From positions 1,426,001 through 1,490,000 of the forward strand of contig JASGIS010000001.1 of assembly GCA_047601745.1 (NCBI GenBank): a stretch of 64,000 nt of DNA. The letters are read 5' to 3'. The translations under genes were made by a program, and so were the position numbers. Origin of the DNA: JAKPAM01 sp047601745 (lineage in GTDB: Bacteria; Pseudomonadota; Gammaproteobacteria; Burkholderiales; Burkholderiaceae_E). Shown here in pieces: positions 35,752 through 44,569 of this stretch (position 1 is the stretch's first letter; each line of letters starts with the position of its first letter). Under the pieces are notes generated by a model. That model was not told where the DNA came from. It saw only the letters and a list, made by a program, of their open reading frames with translations, and ran no database searches.

Positions 35752-36880
35752 GCAGGTCGGCTTGGCGGATCGCCTCGATCAGGCTGGACGGATCGGCGAT
35801 CCCGCGCCCGGCGATGTCATAAGCGGTACCGTGGTCCGGGCTGGTGCGGATGAACGGCAGTCCCAGCGTGATGTTGACGCCCTGGTCCAGCCCCAGGTAC
35901 TTGACCGGAATCAGGCCCTGGTCGTGGTACATCGCGACGACGACGTCGAACTCGGCCAGGCCGCGCGCGCGCATGAACACCGTATCCGGGGCGATCGGCC
36001 CATGCGCGTCGATGCCCTGCGCGCGCGCCTCGGCGACGGCCGGCGCGATCGTATCGATCTCCTCGCGGCCGAACAGGCCGCCTTCGCCCGCATGCGGATT
36101 CAGGCCGGCGACCGCGATGCGCGGCGCCCGCGGCAGGCCGATGCGGCGCAGCGACCGGTCGGCGATGCGGATCGTGTCGAGCACGTTGTCGCGGGTCACG
36201 GCCGCCAGCGCGTCGCGCAGCGACACGTGGATCGACACCAGCACGGTGCGCAGCTCGTGGTTGGCCAGCATCATCCGGACGGGCAGCCCGCCGGCCAGCT
36301 CGGCGAGCAGCTCGGTGTGGCCCGGGTAGTGATGGCCGGCGGCCTGCATCGCGGCTTTGGAGATCGGCGCGGTGACCAACGCCCTCGCGCGGCCGTCCAG
36401 ACACGCGCGCGTGGCGGCGACGATGCAGCGGAAGGCCGCGTCGCCGCCGGCCGGGCCGTCGACGCCGATGCGCGGACCGCCCGGAGGGTAGTCGGGCGCG
36501 AGCGCGACGGGCTCGATCCGGGCGGGCATCGGCAGGCCGAGCCTTTCGGCCTCGCGGCGCAGGCAGTCGGGATCGCCGTGGATGACCAGATCGATAGGTG
36601 TCCGATCGGGGAGCGTTCGATCGACGGGCGTTCGATCGCCAGGTGTCCGGTCGACTGGCACCCGATCGACGGGGAGCCGATCGACGGGGAGCCGATCGAT
36701 GGAGGGGCGATCGATGGAGGGGCGATCGACGGCGGCAGGGCAGGACGAACCGGCGGCTGCCGGCTCCGGACGGACGCCGCCGGCGAGCGCCGCGGCTGCC
36801 TTGACGACGATTTCGGGCCCGATCCCGGCGGGATCACCCATCGATACGGCGATCGGTTGCAACATCACGATACCGTTCAT
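35729..36880 (-). CDS. pdxA: 4-hydroxythreonine-4-phosphate dehydrogenase with a repeat insert
   Basis: Oxidises 4-phosphohydroxy-threonine in pyridoxal-phosphate synthesis. 383 aa, about 50 longer than usual. Seen: SMGDPAGIGPEIV, LVTAPISKAAMQAAGHHYPGHTELLA (metal/substrate His), GLNPHAGEGGLFGREE, YHDQGLIPVKYL and NITLGLPFIRTSPDHGTAYDIAG. Residues about 38-97 form an extra segment between the first helix and the strand LVIHGDPDCLRR; it holds nine DRxPx pentapeptides. All recognisable catalytic motifs are intact, so the enzyme is probably active. The start at 36880 has a weak GCGAG ribosome site. Confidence 0.93.
   Translation of the reverse strand: MNGIVMLQPIAVSMGDPAGIGPEIVVKAAAALAGGVRPEPAAAGSSCPAAVDRPSIDRPSIDRLPVDRLPVDRVPVDRTPGDRTPVDRTLPDRTPIDLVIHGDPDCLRREAERLGLPMPARIEPVALAPDYPPGGPRIGVDGPAGGDAAFRCIVAATRACLDGRARALVTAPISKAAMQAAGHHYPGHTELLAELAGGLPVRMMLANHELRTVLVSIHVSLRDALAAVTRDNVLDTIRIADRSLRRIGLPRAPRIAVAGLNPHAGEGGLFGREEIDTIAPAVAEARAQGIDAHGPIAPDTVFMRARGLAEFDVVVAMYHDQGLIPVKYLGLDQGVNITLGLPFIRTSPDHGTAYDIAGRGIADPSSLIEAIRQADLLSRPPAT
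36593..36727 (-). repeat. 15-bp x9 tandem repeat inside pdxA
   Basis: Nine 15-bp units encode DRPSI, DRLPV, DRVPV, DRTPG, DRTPV, DRTLP and DRTPI pentapeptides (residues 52-96 of PdxA). Neighbouring units are more alike than distant ones, which indicates local expansion. Confidence 0.92.
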
Positions 36881-36971
36881 ACTCGCTTATCTCGCACCGG
36901 TCTGGGAAATTTTGGCAGTCGGCGGCGGATCGGCGATCGTAGGACTGTCTGCCGTTCCCACCGAGTCGATC

Positions 36972-37337
36972 ATGCAAGCATCCGCACACGCCTCCTTCGA
37001 GGCGGTCCGCCAGTCCGTTTCTCCGCAAATGCCCGTCGAGCAGGCAGCCGATCTGCAGCACCATCTGATGGAGGTCTTCGTGCGCGTCAGCGTCGAAGCC
37101 GCGTCGCAGATCCGCCGGGGCACGATGAGCGGCGAAGGCCAGACGGTGCGCGTGGCGGCGCGGATGCTGCGCGACGCCGCCCGCTCGACCGGCGCACTGG
37201 TGCTGGCCGACGTCTGCGACCGGCTGGTGTCGGCCCGGCCGGATCGATTGATCGGCACGGCCTGCCAGTGGAGCGATCTGATCGATCGGCTCGTCGAAGA
37301 GATCTGCGAGGATTTCGCGCTGACGCACGCGCATTGA
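36972..37337 (+). CDS. Small helical protein resembling an Hpt domain without the phospho-His
   Basis: 121 aa, all-helical, cytoplasmic. The block LQHHLMEVFVRVSVEAASQIRRG, then AARMLRDAARSTGALVLADVCDRL, resembles the Hpt four-helix bundle, but the AHxLKG phospho-accepting motif reads ARMLRD, so His is absent. No kinase or response regulator is nearby. Assignment is by pattern only. The ATG at 36972 is preferred over starts further upstream that would overlap pdxA and read its repeat in another frame. Confidence 0.5.
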   Translation: MQASAHASFEAVRQSVSPQMPVEQAADLQHHLMEVFVRVSVEAASQIRRGTMSGEGQTVRVAARMLRDAARSTGALVLADVCDRLVSARPDRLIGTACQWSDLIDRLVEEICEDFALTHAH

Positions 37338-37559
37338 ACCTCTTCGCCGTCCGGGCGTCCGTGCGCCCGGAGGCGTTCGGCGGGCCGGACTCGCATACGG
37401 GGCCGGGCCTGCATGCCGGGCCGAGGCCGCATACCTGACCGAGCTCGTAGATCGAGCGGCGTCCACACGGCAAGCCGGGCCCGCAAGACGGACCCGACTC
37501 GGGCCTCGGGTCCGGGCCACATGTCAGGTCCAGGCCATGCGTCAGGTCGAGACCGCACG

Positions 37560-38441
37560 TCAGGTCGGGCCGGGCATGCCCAGGCGGGCCGAGATCTGCC
37601 GCGCCAGGGCCTGGATCGCCTGAGCCACGTCGGCCGCCCGCTCGGGCGTGACGGTGGCCTTGATCAGGCTGGTCGCCACCGCGGCCGACGCCCAGGCGGG
37701 CTGTCCGGCGTGGTGGATCGCGGCCGCGAAGCAGTGCATGCCCTCGGCCGTTTCCTCGTCGTCGATCGCATAACCCTGCTCGCGGATCCGCCGCAACTGG
37801 TCGAGCAGCGCATCGATACTGTCGACGCTGTGCGGCGTCAGACGCCGCAGCCCGCCGTGCCCCATCATCGCGATCACCTGCTCGTCGGGCAGCGTCGCCA
37901 GCATCGCCTTGCCGCTCGACGTACAGCACGCCGGCAGCCGGCCGCCGACGCGGAAATTGACGGCCAGCGGGGTATTGCCCGGCTGGCACGCCAGGTAGAC
38001 GACGTCGTCGCCGTCGAGGACCGCGAGCATCAGCGCCTCGCGGCGCAGGCTCGGCTGCTGGAGCGACAGCGCCTGGAACGCCTGGATCAGCGCCGACGGC
38101 GATCCGAGACCGCCGGCCCACTGCAGCACGCGCGGTCCCAGCGCATGGCCGCCATCCGGCGTGCGCACCAGCACGCCCAGGGTCGTCAGCGTCAGCAGCA
38201 GACCGTGCAGGCTGCTCTTCGGGACCTGCAGCGCGCGGCTCAGCTCGGCCAGGCCGATCGCTCGATCGCGTTCGGCCAGATGATCGATCAATCGCACGGC
38301 CCGCTCGACCGCGGGGACCAGGCGCGGCGCCTCGTCGCCGTCGGTCGCTGCCGGAACGCGTGACGGAGCCGCTCCCCGGATCGGCCGCGGCATTGACAGC
38401 GGCGGCGAGGGGTTCTTAGACTGGTTCGTGATGATGAACAT
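37560..38441 (-). CDS. IclR-family transcriptional regulator
   Basis: 293 aa from ATG 38441 (38393 is an alternative). The N-terminal winged helix (AVRLIDHLAERDRAIGLAELSRALQVPKSSLHGLL) and the C-terminal effector domain (RVGGRLPACCTSSGKAMLA, IREQGYAIDDEETAEGMHCFAAAI) are clear. Divergent from the gabD-like gene with a palindromic site between them, so it probably controls that operon and itself in response to a small carboxylate. Just downstream, 37338-37559 carries no gene, only loose caggtc/gggcc repeats. Confidence 0.9.
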   Translation of the reverse strand: MFIITNQSKNPSPPLSMPRPIRGAAPSRVPAATDGDEAPRLVPAVERAVRLIDHLAERDRAIGLAELSRALQVPKSSLHGLLLTLTTLGVLVRTPDGGHALGPRVLQWAGGLGSPSALIQAFQALSLQQPSLRREALMLAVLDGDDVVYLACQPGNTPLAVNFRVGGRLPACCTSSGKAMLATLPDEQVIAMMGHGGLRRLTPHSVDSIDALLDQLRRIREQGYAIDDEETAEGMHCFAAAIHHAGQPAWASAAVATSLIKATVTPERAADVAQAIQALARQISARLGMPGPT

Positions 38442-38442
38442 C

Positions 38443-38477
38443 CGTTCAATGGGTTGAACGATCGCTATTCCAACCCA
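38443..38477. promoter_or_regulatory. Candidate IclR operator, two related copies
   Basis: A perfect 7-bp inverted repeat CGTTCAA-TGGG-TTGAACG (38443-38460) lies 2 bp upstream of the iclR-type ATG. A related sequence, TTCCAACCCATTCGA, begins 38469 and resembles the same site read on the other strand. Position between divergent genes fits an operator. Confidence 0.55.
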
Positions 38478-38515
38478 TTCGACCGGACGACGCAAGAGGC
38501 CAGAGGAGAACATCG

Positions 38516-39985
38516 ATGACGATTGCATTGAAGAACGCGTCGCTGCTGAAGCGGCAGGGCTACATCGGCGGCCGATGGGTCGACGCCGACGGAGGAGGAC
38601 GCTTCGACGTCACCAATCCGGCCGACGGCCAGGTCGTCGCCCAGGTGGCGGACATGGGGGCGGCCGAGACGCGCCGGGCGATCGACGCGGCCAACCAGGC
38701 GTTGCCGGGCTGGCGCGGCCTAACCGCCAAGGAGCGCTCGGCGATCCTGCGCCGCTGGTACGAACTGCTGGTCGCCAATACCGACGACCTCGGGATGCTG
38801 ATGACGATCGAGCAGGGCAAACCGCTGCCCGAGGCCAAGGGCGAGGTCGCGTACGGTGCGTCGTTCGTCGAGTGGTTCGCCGAAGAGGGCAAGCGCGCTT
38901 ATGGCGACTGGATTCCGACCGTGTCCAACGACCGGCGGATCCTGTCGATCAAGCAGCCGGTCGGCGTATGCGCGGCGATCACGCCGTGGAACTTCCCGCT
39001 GGCGATGATCACCCGCAAGATGGCGCCCGGACTGGCGGTCGGCTGCACGTTCGTGCTGAAGCCCGCCGAGGCGACGCCGCTGACGGCGCTGGCCGCCGTC
39101 GCGCTGGCCGAGGAAGCGGGCATGCCTGCCGGGGTCATCAACATCGTCGTCGGCAACGGCGACAAGTCGCCGGAGATCGGGCTCGAGATGTGCACGAACC
39201 CGATCGTCCGCAAGCTGACGTTCACCGGCTCCACCGAGGTCGGGCGGATCCTGCTGCGGCAGTCGGCCGATACCGTCAAGAAGCTGTCGATGGAACTGGG
39301 CGGCAATGCACCGTTCCTGGTGTTCGACGATGCGGATCTGGATGCCGCGGTCGAGGGGGCGCTGGCCAGCAAGTACCGCAACGCCGGGCAGACCTGCGTC
39401 TGCGCGAACCGCCTCTACGTCCAGGACGGCGTCTACGACGAGTTCGCGAAGCGGTTCGCCGACAAGGTCGCGCAGATGAAGGTCGGTCCGGGCATCGAGG
39501 CCGGCGTGCAGATCGGGCCGCTGATCGAGCCCGCTGCCGTCGAGAAGGTCGAGAGCCACGTCGCCGACGCGTTGTCCAAGGGCGCGAAGCTCGCGCTCGG
39601 CGGCAAACGCCATGCGCTGGGCGGGCTGTTCTTCGAGCCGACGGTGCTGACCGAGGTGACGTCCGAGATGCGCGTCGCCCGCGAGGAGACCTTCGGGCCG
39701 GTGGCGCCGCTGTTCCGCTTCAAGACCGAGGCCGAGGCGATCGAGCTGGCCAACGCGACGGAGTTCGGCCTGGCGTCGTACTTCTATTCGCGCGACGTCG
39801 GGCGCGTGTTCCGCGTGGCCGAGGCGATCGAATCCGGGATGGTCGGCGTCAACGTCGGCATCATGGCCAACGAGGTCGCGCCGTTCGGCGGCATCAAGCA
39901 GTCGGGACTGGGCCGCGAAGGGTCGAAGTACGGCATCGACGATTTTCTCGAGATCAAGTACATCTGCCTCGGCGGCATGCAATAG
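38516..39985 (+). CDS. gabD: Succinate-semialdehyde dehydrogenase, GabD type
   Basis: NAD(P)-dependent oxidation of succinate semialdehyde or a related aldehyde acid. 489 aa. Seen: TPWNFPLAMITRKMAPGLAVGC, FTGSTEVGRILL, general-base Glu in MELGGNAPFLVFDDADLD, catalytic Cys in NAGQTCVCANRLYVQDGVYDEF (second Cys two residues on, as in GabD), EETFGPVAPLFRF, and a GLGREGSKYGIDDFLEIKY end, all very close to E. coli GabD. GAGGAG precedes the ATG. First gene of a two-gene unit with a zinc alcohol dehydrogenase. Confidence 0.92.
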   Translation: MTIALKNASLLKRQGYIGGRWVDADGGGRFDVTNPADGQVVAQVADMGAAETRRAIDAANQALPGWRGLTAKERSAILRRWYELLVANTDDLGMLMTIEQGKPLPEAKGEVAYGASFVEWFAEEGKRAYGDWIPTVSNDRRILSIKQPVGVCAAITPWNFPLAMITRKMAPGLAVGCTFVLKPAEATPLTALAAVALAEEAGMPAGVINIVVGNGDKSPEIGLEMCTNPIVRKLTFTGSTEVGRILLRQSADTVKKLSMELGGNAPFLVFDDADLDAAVEGALASKYRNAGQTCVCANRLYVQDGVYDEFAKRFADKVAQMKVGPGIEAGVQIGPLIEPAAVEKVESHVADALSKGAKLALGGKRHALGGLFFEPTVLTEVTSEMRVAREETFGPVAPLFRFKTEAEAIELANATEFGLASYFYSRDVGRVFRVAEAIESGMVGVNVGIMANEVAPFGGIKQSGLGREGSKYGIDDFLEIKYICLGGMQ

Positions 39986-40039
39986 ATGATCCCGCGCGAC
40001 GACGGGCCACCCGGAACCTTAGTACGAGGACGACGACGA

Positions 40040-41197
40040 ATGAAGACACGCGCGGCGGTATTGCGCCAGTTGGGGCTGCCGATGCCCTATGCCGACAGCA
40101 AGCCGCTGTCGATCGAAGAGGTGGAGCTGGCGCCGCCGGGTCCCGGAGAGCTGTTGGTCAAGATCCGGGCCGCCGGTCTGTGCCACTCCGATCTGTCGGC
40201 GATCAATGGCGATCGCCCGTGGCCGATGCCGATCGTCGTCGGCCACGAGGCCGCGGCCGAGGTGCTCGAGGTCGGCAGCGCGGTCACCGACATCCAGGTC
40301 GGCGACCACGTGGTGCTGATCTTCCGCGCGAGCTGCGGTGCCTGCCCGAGTTGCTCGGTCGGCCGCCCGGCGTTGTGCGGGCCGGCGGGAGAGGCCAACG
40401 GCGCGGGCACGCTGCTCGGTGGGTATCGGCGGCTGTCGTCGGTCGCGCCGTCGCTCGGCATCGACGGGTCCGCCGGTGGGCCGCTGCACCATCACCTGGG
40501 CTGCGCGGCGTTCGCCGAGCACGCGACGGTCTCGCGCCGCTCGGTCGTCAAGATCGATCCGACGCTGCCGTGGGTGCAGGCGGCATTGTTCGGCTGCGCG
40601 GTGCTGACGGGGGCGGGCGCGGTCTTCAATACCGCACGTATGGAAGCCGGAGCCAGCGCTGCCGTGGTCGGCCTGGGCGGTGTGGGCTTCTCGTCACTGA
40701 TGGCGGCCGTGGCCTCGTCGGCGCGGACGGTGGTGGCCGTCGACATGCTCGACAGCAAGTTGCAGTTGGCCAGGGAGCTGGGCGCGACACACGCCGTCAA
40801 TGCCGCCGCGCCGGACGCGATCGAGCAGGTCAAGGCCTTGACCGGCGGCGGTGTCGACTATGCGTTCGAGATGGCCGGCAACGTCAAGGCGCTGGAGCTC
40901 GCGTACCGGATCACGGCGCGAGGCGGGACGACGGTCACGGCCGGTCTGCCGAATCCCGCCGCCAAATGGGATCTGCAGGCGGTGAGCCTGATCGCCGAGG
41001 AGCGGACGCTGAAAGGGAGCTACGTCGGATCCTGCGTTCCGGCGCGCGACGTACCGCGCTTCGTGGCGATGTTCAAGGCCGGGCATCTGCCGGTCGATCG
41101 GATGCTGTCCGAACAGATCCGTCTCGAGGACATCAACCCGGCGCTGGATCGGCTCGCGCGAGGCGAGTCGATCCGCCAGGTGATTGTGATGGATTGA
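40040..41197 (+). CDS. Zinc-dependent alcohol dehydrogenase
   Basis: 385 aa. Seen: catalytic zinc ligands GLCHSDL and GHEAAAEVLEVG, a structural zinc loop with four Cys (SCGACPSCSVGRPALC), a third catalytic ligand region LFGCAVLTGAGA and the NAD fold VVGLGGVGFSSLMA. Follows gabD after 54 bp. Together they could convert a hydroxy acid or alcohol to a semialdehyde and then to the dicarboxylate, for instance 4-hydroxybutyrate to succinate (inference). The start at 40040 matches family length. Confidence 0.9.
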   Translation: MKTRAAVLRQLGLPMPYADSKPLSIEEVELAPPGPGELLVKIRAAGLCHSDLSAINGDRPWPMPIVVGHEAAAEVLEVGSAVTDIQVGDHVVLIFRASCGACPSCSVGRPALCGPAGEANGAGTLLGGYRRLSSVAPSLGIDGSAGGPLHHHLGCAAFAEHATVSRRSVVKIDPTLPWVQAALFGCAVLTGAGAVFNTARMEAGASAAVVGLGGVGFSSLMAAVASSARTVVAVDMLDSKLQLARELGATHAVNAAAPDAIEQVKALTGGGVDYAFEMAGNVKALELAYRITARGGTTVTAGLPNPAAKWDLQAVSLIAEERTLKGSYVGSCVPARDVPRFVAMFKAGHLPVDRMLSEQIRLEDINPALDRLARGESIRQVIVMD

Positions 41198-41288
41198 TCG
41201 GCGGCAACCGGTCTTTATCGTGCGCGACGTCTCGCTACAGCGGGCGTCGGCTCGCCGAAGTCCGCTCGATGGGCGATCCGCCGAGCGC

Positions 41289-42440
41289 TCAGCGCGCCTC
41301 GGCCGGTAGCGTGAGCGGCTGACCCCACGGGCACTGCGGATCGTTCTCGAACCGGTCCTGATCCGGCAGATAGCGCCGGTTCGTACAGCGATCGAGCAGA
41401 TCCTGGTGCCGGATCTGAAGGCTCAGCGCATCGCGCCGGATCTTCATCGCCACCCGCGGATTGCGGCTGCCTGCGGGCCGGTTGATCCATGCATCGATGT
41501 CGTCCCAGTAGTGCCCTTTACCGACCGCCGCTTCGTAGTCGATCAGCGAACCGAGGCAGCCCAGCGGCCAGCGATCGCATAGCTGCGCATAGGGCCGTGC
41601 CTGTTTCAGATCGCGACCGGCCACGTAGTGGTCGAGCAGCACGCGAGCGTGGCCGAACTGTCCCCGCTCCAGGTTCGCGATGCAGATCGGCAGCAACTCG
41701 GACGGCAGACGGTGATCGCTGTAGGCCGTTTCCGCGGTTTCGCATAGTGCGATGCTGACGGCCTGGTCGCCTTCCTGCGCCTTTCGGATCAGATCCTGCC
41801 GCTTGAGGCGATGCCGTACGATCAAGTGCCGTAGCAGGTGTTCACCGACCGCTGCCGCCATCGGCGTGCCGGCCAGCAGCAGCGTGCGCAGCGCCGGTTC
41901 GGGATCGGTCGTGCGATCCATCGGTGCCGCCAGGGCCATGACCAGCATCGAACGCATCGTTGGTCGTTCACGATGGATACGTCGCAGCTCGTCGAGCGCG
42001 GACTGCTTCGACGCCGGTTGATCCGAACGTTGCAAGGTGCCGTACGCCCAGGCGAGGGTTTCATCGGACGTCCGGGGTTTGCCGATCGACGAGTACGGAT
42101 CGTCTGCAGCGCTGCCTTTGGCACCCATCGAGTACACGTGCAGCCGGGCGCGCTCATTGCCGGCCATGGCGGCACGCGTCCACAGATCGCGTGCGACGTC
42201 CGGATCGCAAGGCTCGATCGCGCAGGCGTTCTGGATCACTCCCCACCAGTACATCGCGGTCGGATCGTTACGGGCCGCTTCGTGTCCGATTGCCGCGATG
42301 GCGTCATCATTGCCGCCGATGACGGCGTCGTGCGCTTGTTGATCCGTCATCGCTGCGGCTGCTGTCCACGCGGCGAGCAGCGAGATTCCCAACAGCAGGG
42401 CTATGACGATCGATAGGGGTCGATTGACGGCAACGGTCAT
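41289..42440 (-). CDS. Exported hypothetical protein with Sel1-like helical repeats
   Basis: 383 aa from ATG 42440. A signal peptide (IVIALLLGISLLAAWTAAAA) is followed by an alpha-helical body whose segments (DPTAMYWWGVIQNACAIEPCDPDVARDLWTRAAMAGNERARLH) resemble TPR/Sel1 units; several Cys could form disulphides. No specific family. Lower GC and less extreme codon use than the EPS genes. Stands alone at the edge of the gene-poor parS region. Confidence 0.7.
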   Translation of the reverse strand: MTVAVNRPLSIVIALLLGISLLAAWTAAAAMTDQQAHDAVIGGNDDAIAAIGHEAARNDPTAMYWWGVIQNACAIEPCDPDVARDLWTRAAMAGNERARLHVYSMGAKGSAADDPYSSIGKPRTSDETLAWAYGTLQRSDQPASKQSALDELRRIHRERPTMRSMLVMALAAPMDRTTDPEPALRTLLLAGTPMAAAVGEHLLRHLIVRHRLKRQDLIRKAQEGDQAVSIALCETAETAYSDHRLPSELLPICIANLERGQFGHARVLLDHYVAGRDLKQARPYAQLCDRWPLGCLGSLIDYEAAVGKGHYWDDIDAWINRPAGSRNPRVAMKIRRDALSLQIRHQDLLDRCTNRRYLPDQDRFENDPQCPWGQPLTLPAEAR

Positions 42441-42914
42441 CGAGTCGGTGCGTCGAATCACCTGCATCTGGAATGGGCCTCGCTCCCAAGCGTCATGGCG
42501 CTCGGGAATCTGTTCGGGTCTTTCGATCCCGGTTACGGGAGATGCTTGTTTGGCAGCTCAGATTGCGCCGCTCGGACGGCACCGAAGAGATGTGATCCGC
42601 AGAAGGATGCCGTCTCTCGAACAGGATGTCGATGTCTTCGGGCTGGCATTTCGCCGGTGCCGTCATGTCGTTCGATGTTCTCGCCTAGGCGCCGACTGCT
42701 GATCCGACGCGTGTGTGTTGGCCAAGGTGGTGGGCGGCGAGGTGACGAGGGCAGGGAGGTGGTAAGGCCAGAGAGGTCGAGTCTTAGGCTCGGAGGGAGG
42801 TCAATGCATCAAGTCTTTTCCGCGGTTCGCTGTTAACAGGCTTTCGGTATGGGTCGCGGTTTGCGTTGATCGGCTTTGATAGGGGGCTTCACTCTGCGCT
42901 TCTTGGTGTGGCGC
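42441..42914. other. Gene-poor stretch
   Basis: No supported gene between the exported protein and the first parS site. Short ORFs in several frames have no recognisable family. I see no RNA gene or mobile element here. Confidence 0.5.
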
Positions 42915-42930
42915 TGTTTCACGTGAAACA
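42915..42930. promoter_or_regulatory. parS site 1
   Basis: TGTTTCACGTGAAACA, identical to the consensus bacterial parS palindrome bound by ParB (Spo0J). The parA/parB genes lie 4.5 kb downstream. Confidence 0.95.
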
Positions 42931-42953
42931 GTGGGCGAGTCGGCGGTTCGAGC

Positions 42954-42969
42954 TGTTTCACGTGAAACA
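42954..42969. promoter_or_regulatory. parS site 2
   Basis: Second perfect TGTTTCACGTGAAACA, 39 bp from the first (start to start). Close pairing helps nucleate ParB loading. Confidence 0.95.
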
Positions 42970-43136
42970 GCGCAGGGCGATTTTCCAATCGAGCCAATGG
43001 TGACTGGCTGGGTCAGGGAAGTGCAGGGCCCGGCGAGAAAGACAGGGCGGTGGGGAGGGAAGCGACCGGAGACGTGTGGAAATGACGAAGACCGAGGGGA
43101 GATGAACCGATAGCTGCGCGATCGCAACAGCGCCAG

Positions 43137-43334
43137 CACGGGCAGCACGGGCAACACGGGCAACACGGGCAACACGGGCAACACGGGCAACACGGGCAAC
43201 ACGGGTGACACGGGTGACACGGGTGACACGGGTGACACGGGTGACACGGGTGACACGGGTGACACGGGTGACACGGGTGACACGGGTGACACGGGTGACA
43301 CGGGTGACACGGGTGACACGGGTGACACGGGTAG
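43137..43334. repeat. 9-bp x22 tandem repeat, non-coding
   Basis: Twenty-two uninterrupted 9-bp units: one cacgggcag, six cacgggcaa, fourteen cacgggtga and a last cacgggtag. The two unit types are separated in blocks, as expected from local expansion. It is open in several frames because of the period, but no start, ribosome site or family supports translation. Confidence 0.97.
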
Positions 43335-43427
43335 CAGAGGGAGCACCGAGATCAGAGGCGCCGTAGCGCCGATGGCACCGATTCCGAAAAGACAGGTAGG
43401 CCACGACTAAGCTAACCGCCTTGGCCG

Positions 43428-43697
43428 TCAAGCGACATGCATGGTGGAGTCCTGCGTCGATCGATATTTGCAGATGAGGTCGAGCATGGTCGGTAGCCTG
43501 CGCATGCAGGCCGGCCAGAGCGAACTTCCTGGTTTACGTGCGGCCAGTAGGCGGTCGTACCAGACTTTGAGCGCCGGGTTGTACAGGGATGCTGTCAGCG
43601 TGGCCACGTACAAGGTCGCCGCGCGCCCGCCGGCACAACAATGCGGCGCGTGCCGAGCTTGCCAGGTTGTGGACGGTCCGGCCTGCAACCCTGTCAC
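43428..43697 (-). pseudogene. IS110-family transposase, C-terminal remnant
   Basis: The minus-strand reading contains ATLYVATLTASLYNPALK, then WYDRLLAARKPGSSLW and ACMRRLPTMLDLICK, which follows the conserved C-terminus of IS110/IS1111 transposases (ALYMAAL, NP, FYxRLxAAGK, ACMRKLLxILN). The N-terminal RuvC-like domain is not found upstream in any frame, and a simple repeat (43728-43781) interrupts the region, so it is an inactive fragment. No terminal repeats were found. Confidence 0.6.
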
Positions 43698-43727
43698 GCT
43701 GGCCGCGCCACGGTGCCTGCCTCACTG

Positions 43728-43781
43728 GCCAACGCCAACGCCAACGCCAACGCCAACGCCAACGCCGGAGCCGGAGCCGGA
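43728..43781. repeat. 6-bp tandem repeat
   Basis: Six gccaac units followed by three gccgga units. It lies at the broken edge of the transposase remnant. The stretch 43782-44117 shows no supported gene. Confidence 0.9.
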
Positions 43782-44117
43782 GCCGCGGCCGTGATGACGC
43801 CGCACGTGCGCGGTCGCCTCGGCCCGCCTGTCGCCGAGTTCGTATCTGAGGAGCTTGGCGATTCGCTCGATGCTCGGGCGCGCAGCCGCATCCGCCAGGC
43901 ACATGCGGAGGTGGTCGGCAGCCGGCATCTGCACTCCTTTGACGCCGATGCAGCACCAGGGCCCGGAAATGCTGTAATTCGGTGTCGGTGATCCGCCACG
44001 GGCTTCCAACATCCGACAGGCGCCGTGTGGGCTACCTGTGGGTCGGTCCGGGCGCTGAAGATACGAGGCGGCGAGACCGCGCGTGCTGACCGGATCGGCG
44101 CGACGCATTCTCTGGCG

Positions 44118-44396
44118 CTATCGTCGCCGATTGGCCTGGAAGCGTTGCCAGCCGAGCCGCACGCCAATGAAAGCTCCGATTCCACCGACCAGCAAGGCGG
44201 GAAGAACGATCTTCAGAAAGAGCGATAGATCCTGATTGCTGACGTTGCCGATCTGCCGAACGGCCGCGATGAATAGTCCATAGAGCGACCACGCGATCGT
44301 CGCGATCGCGAACCACGGTTGCGCGCGCGGCCAGCGCTCGATGAACCAGAAGGCCAGTGCGCAGACAGGAACGGCGAACCAGAACACCAGCAGCAT
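44118..44396 (-). CDS. Small hypothetical membrane protein
   Basis: 92 aa with three likely membrane helices (MLLVFWFAVPVCALAFWFIE; PWFAIATIAWSLYGLFIAAV; LPALLVGGIGAFIGVRLGW) and a basic C-terminus (RFQANRRR), consistent with the positive-inside rule. No family recognised and no clear ribosome site. Located between the parS sites. Confidence 0.5.
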   Translation of the reverse strand: MLLVFWFAVPVCALAFWFIERWPRAQPWFAIATIAWSLYGLFIAAVRQIGNVSNQDLSLFLKIVLPALLVGGIGAFIGVRLGWQRFQANRRR

Positions 44397-44569
44397 GATC
44401 GAAAGGACAGCGTCGATGGGATCGCCAGTTTAGGGCAGCGCGAGGGATAGGGGTTCGATGCGGTCGTGGTACAGCCGGGGGATGGGAGCATGACCAGCCA
44501 TCCGAGAAAGATCCGAACAAGGCGCTCGCACCTCGACTTTGCAGGCCCAGCCGTAAAGAAAGCCCATCG

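Noticed and set aside
36582..36971. N-terminal extension of the Hpt-like protein (RSTG repeats)
   Set aside because: It reads the pdxA repeat on the opposite strand in another frame and would overlap pdxA; the compact domain starts at 36972.
43137..43334. CRISPR array
   Set aside because: Units are 9 bp and directly adjacent, with no spacers and no cas genes.
42801..43346. Minus-strand ORF with a long VSP/VLP repeat resembling a surface repeat protein
   Set aside because: The repeat is open in several frames because of its 9-bp period; there is no signal peptide, ribosome site or non-repeat domain.
42970..44569. oriC between the parS sites
   Set aside because: No DnaA-box clusters or strong AT-rich DNA-unwinding region, and no dnaA gene nearby.
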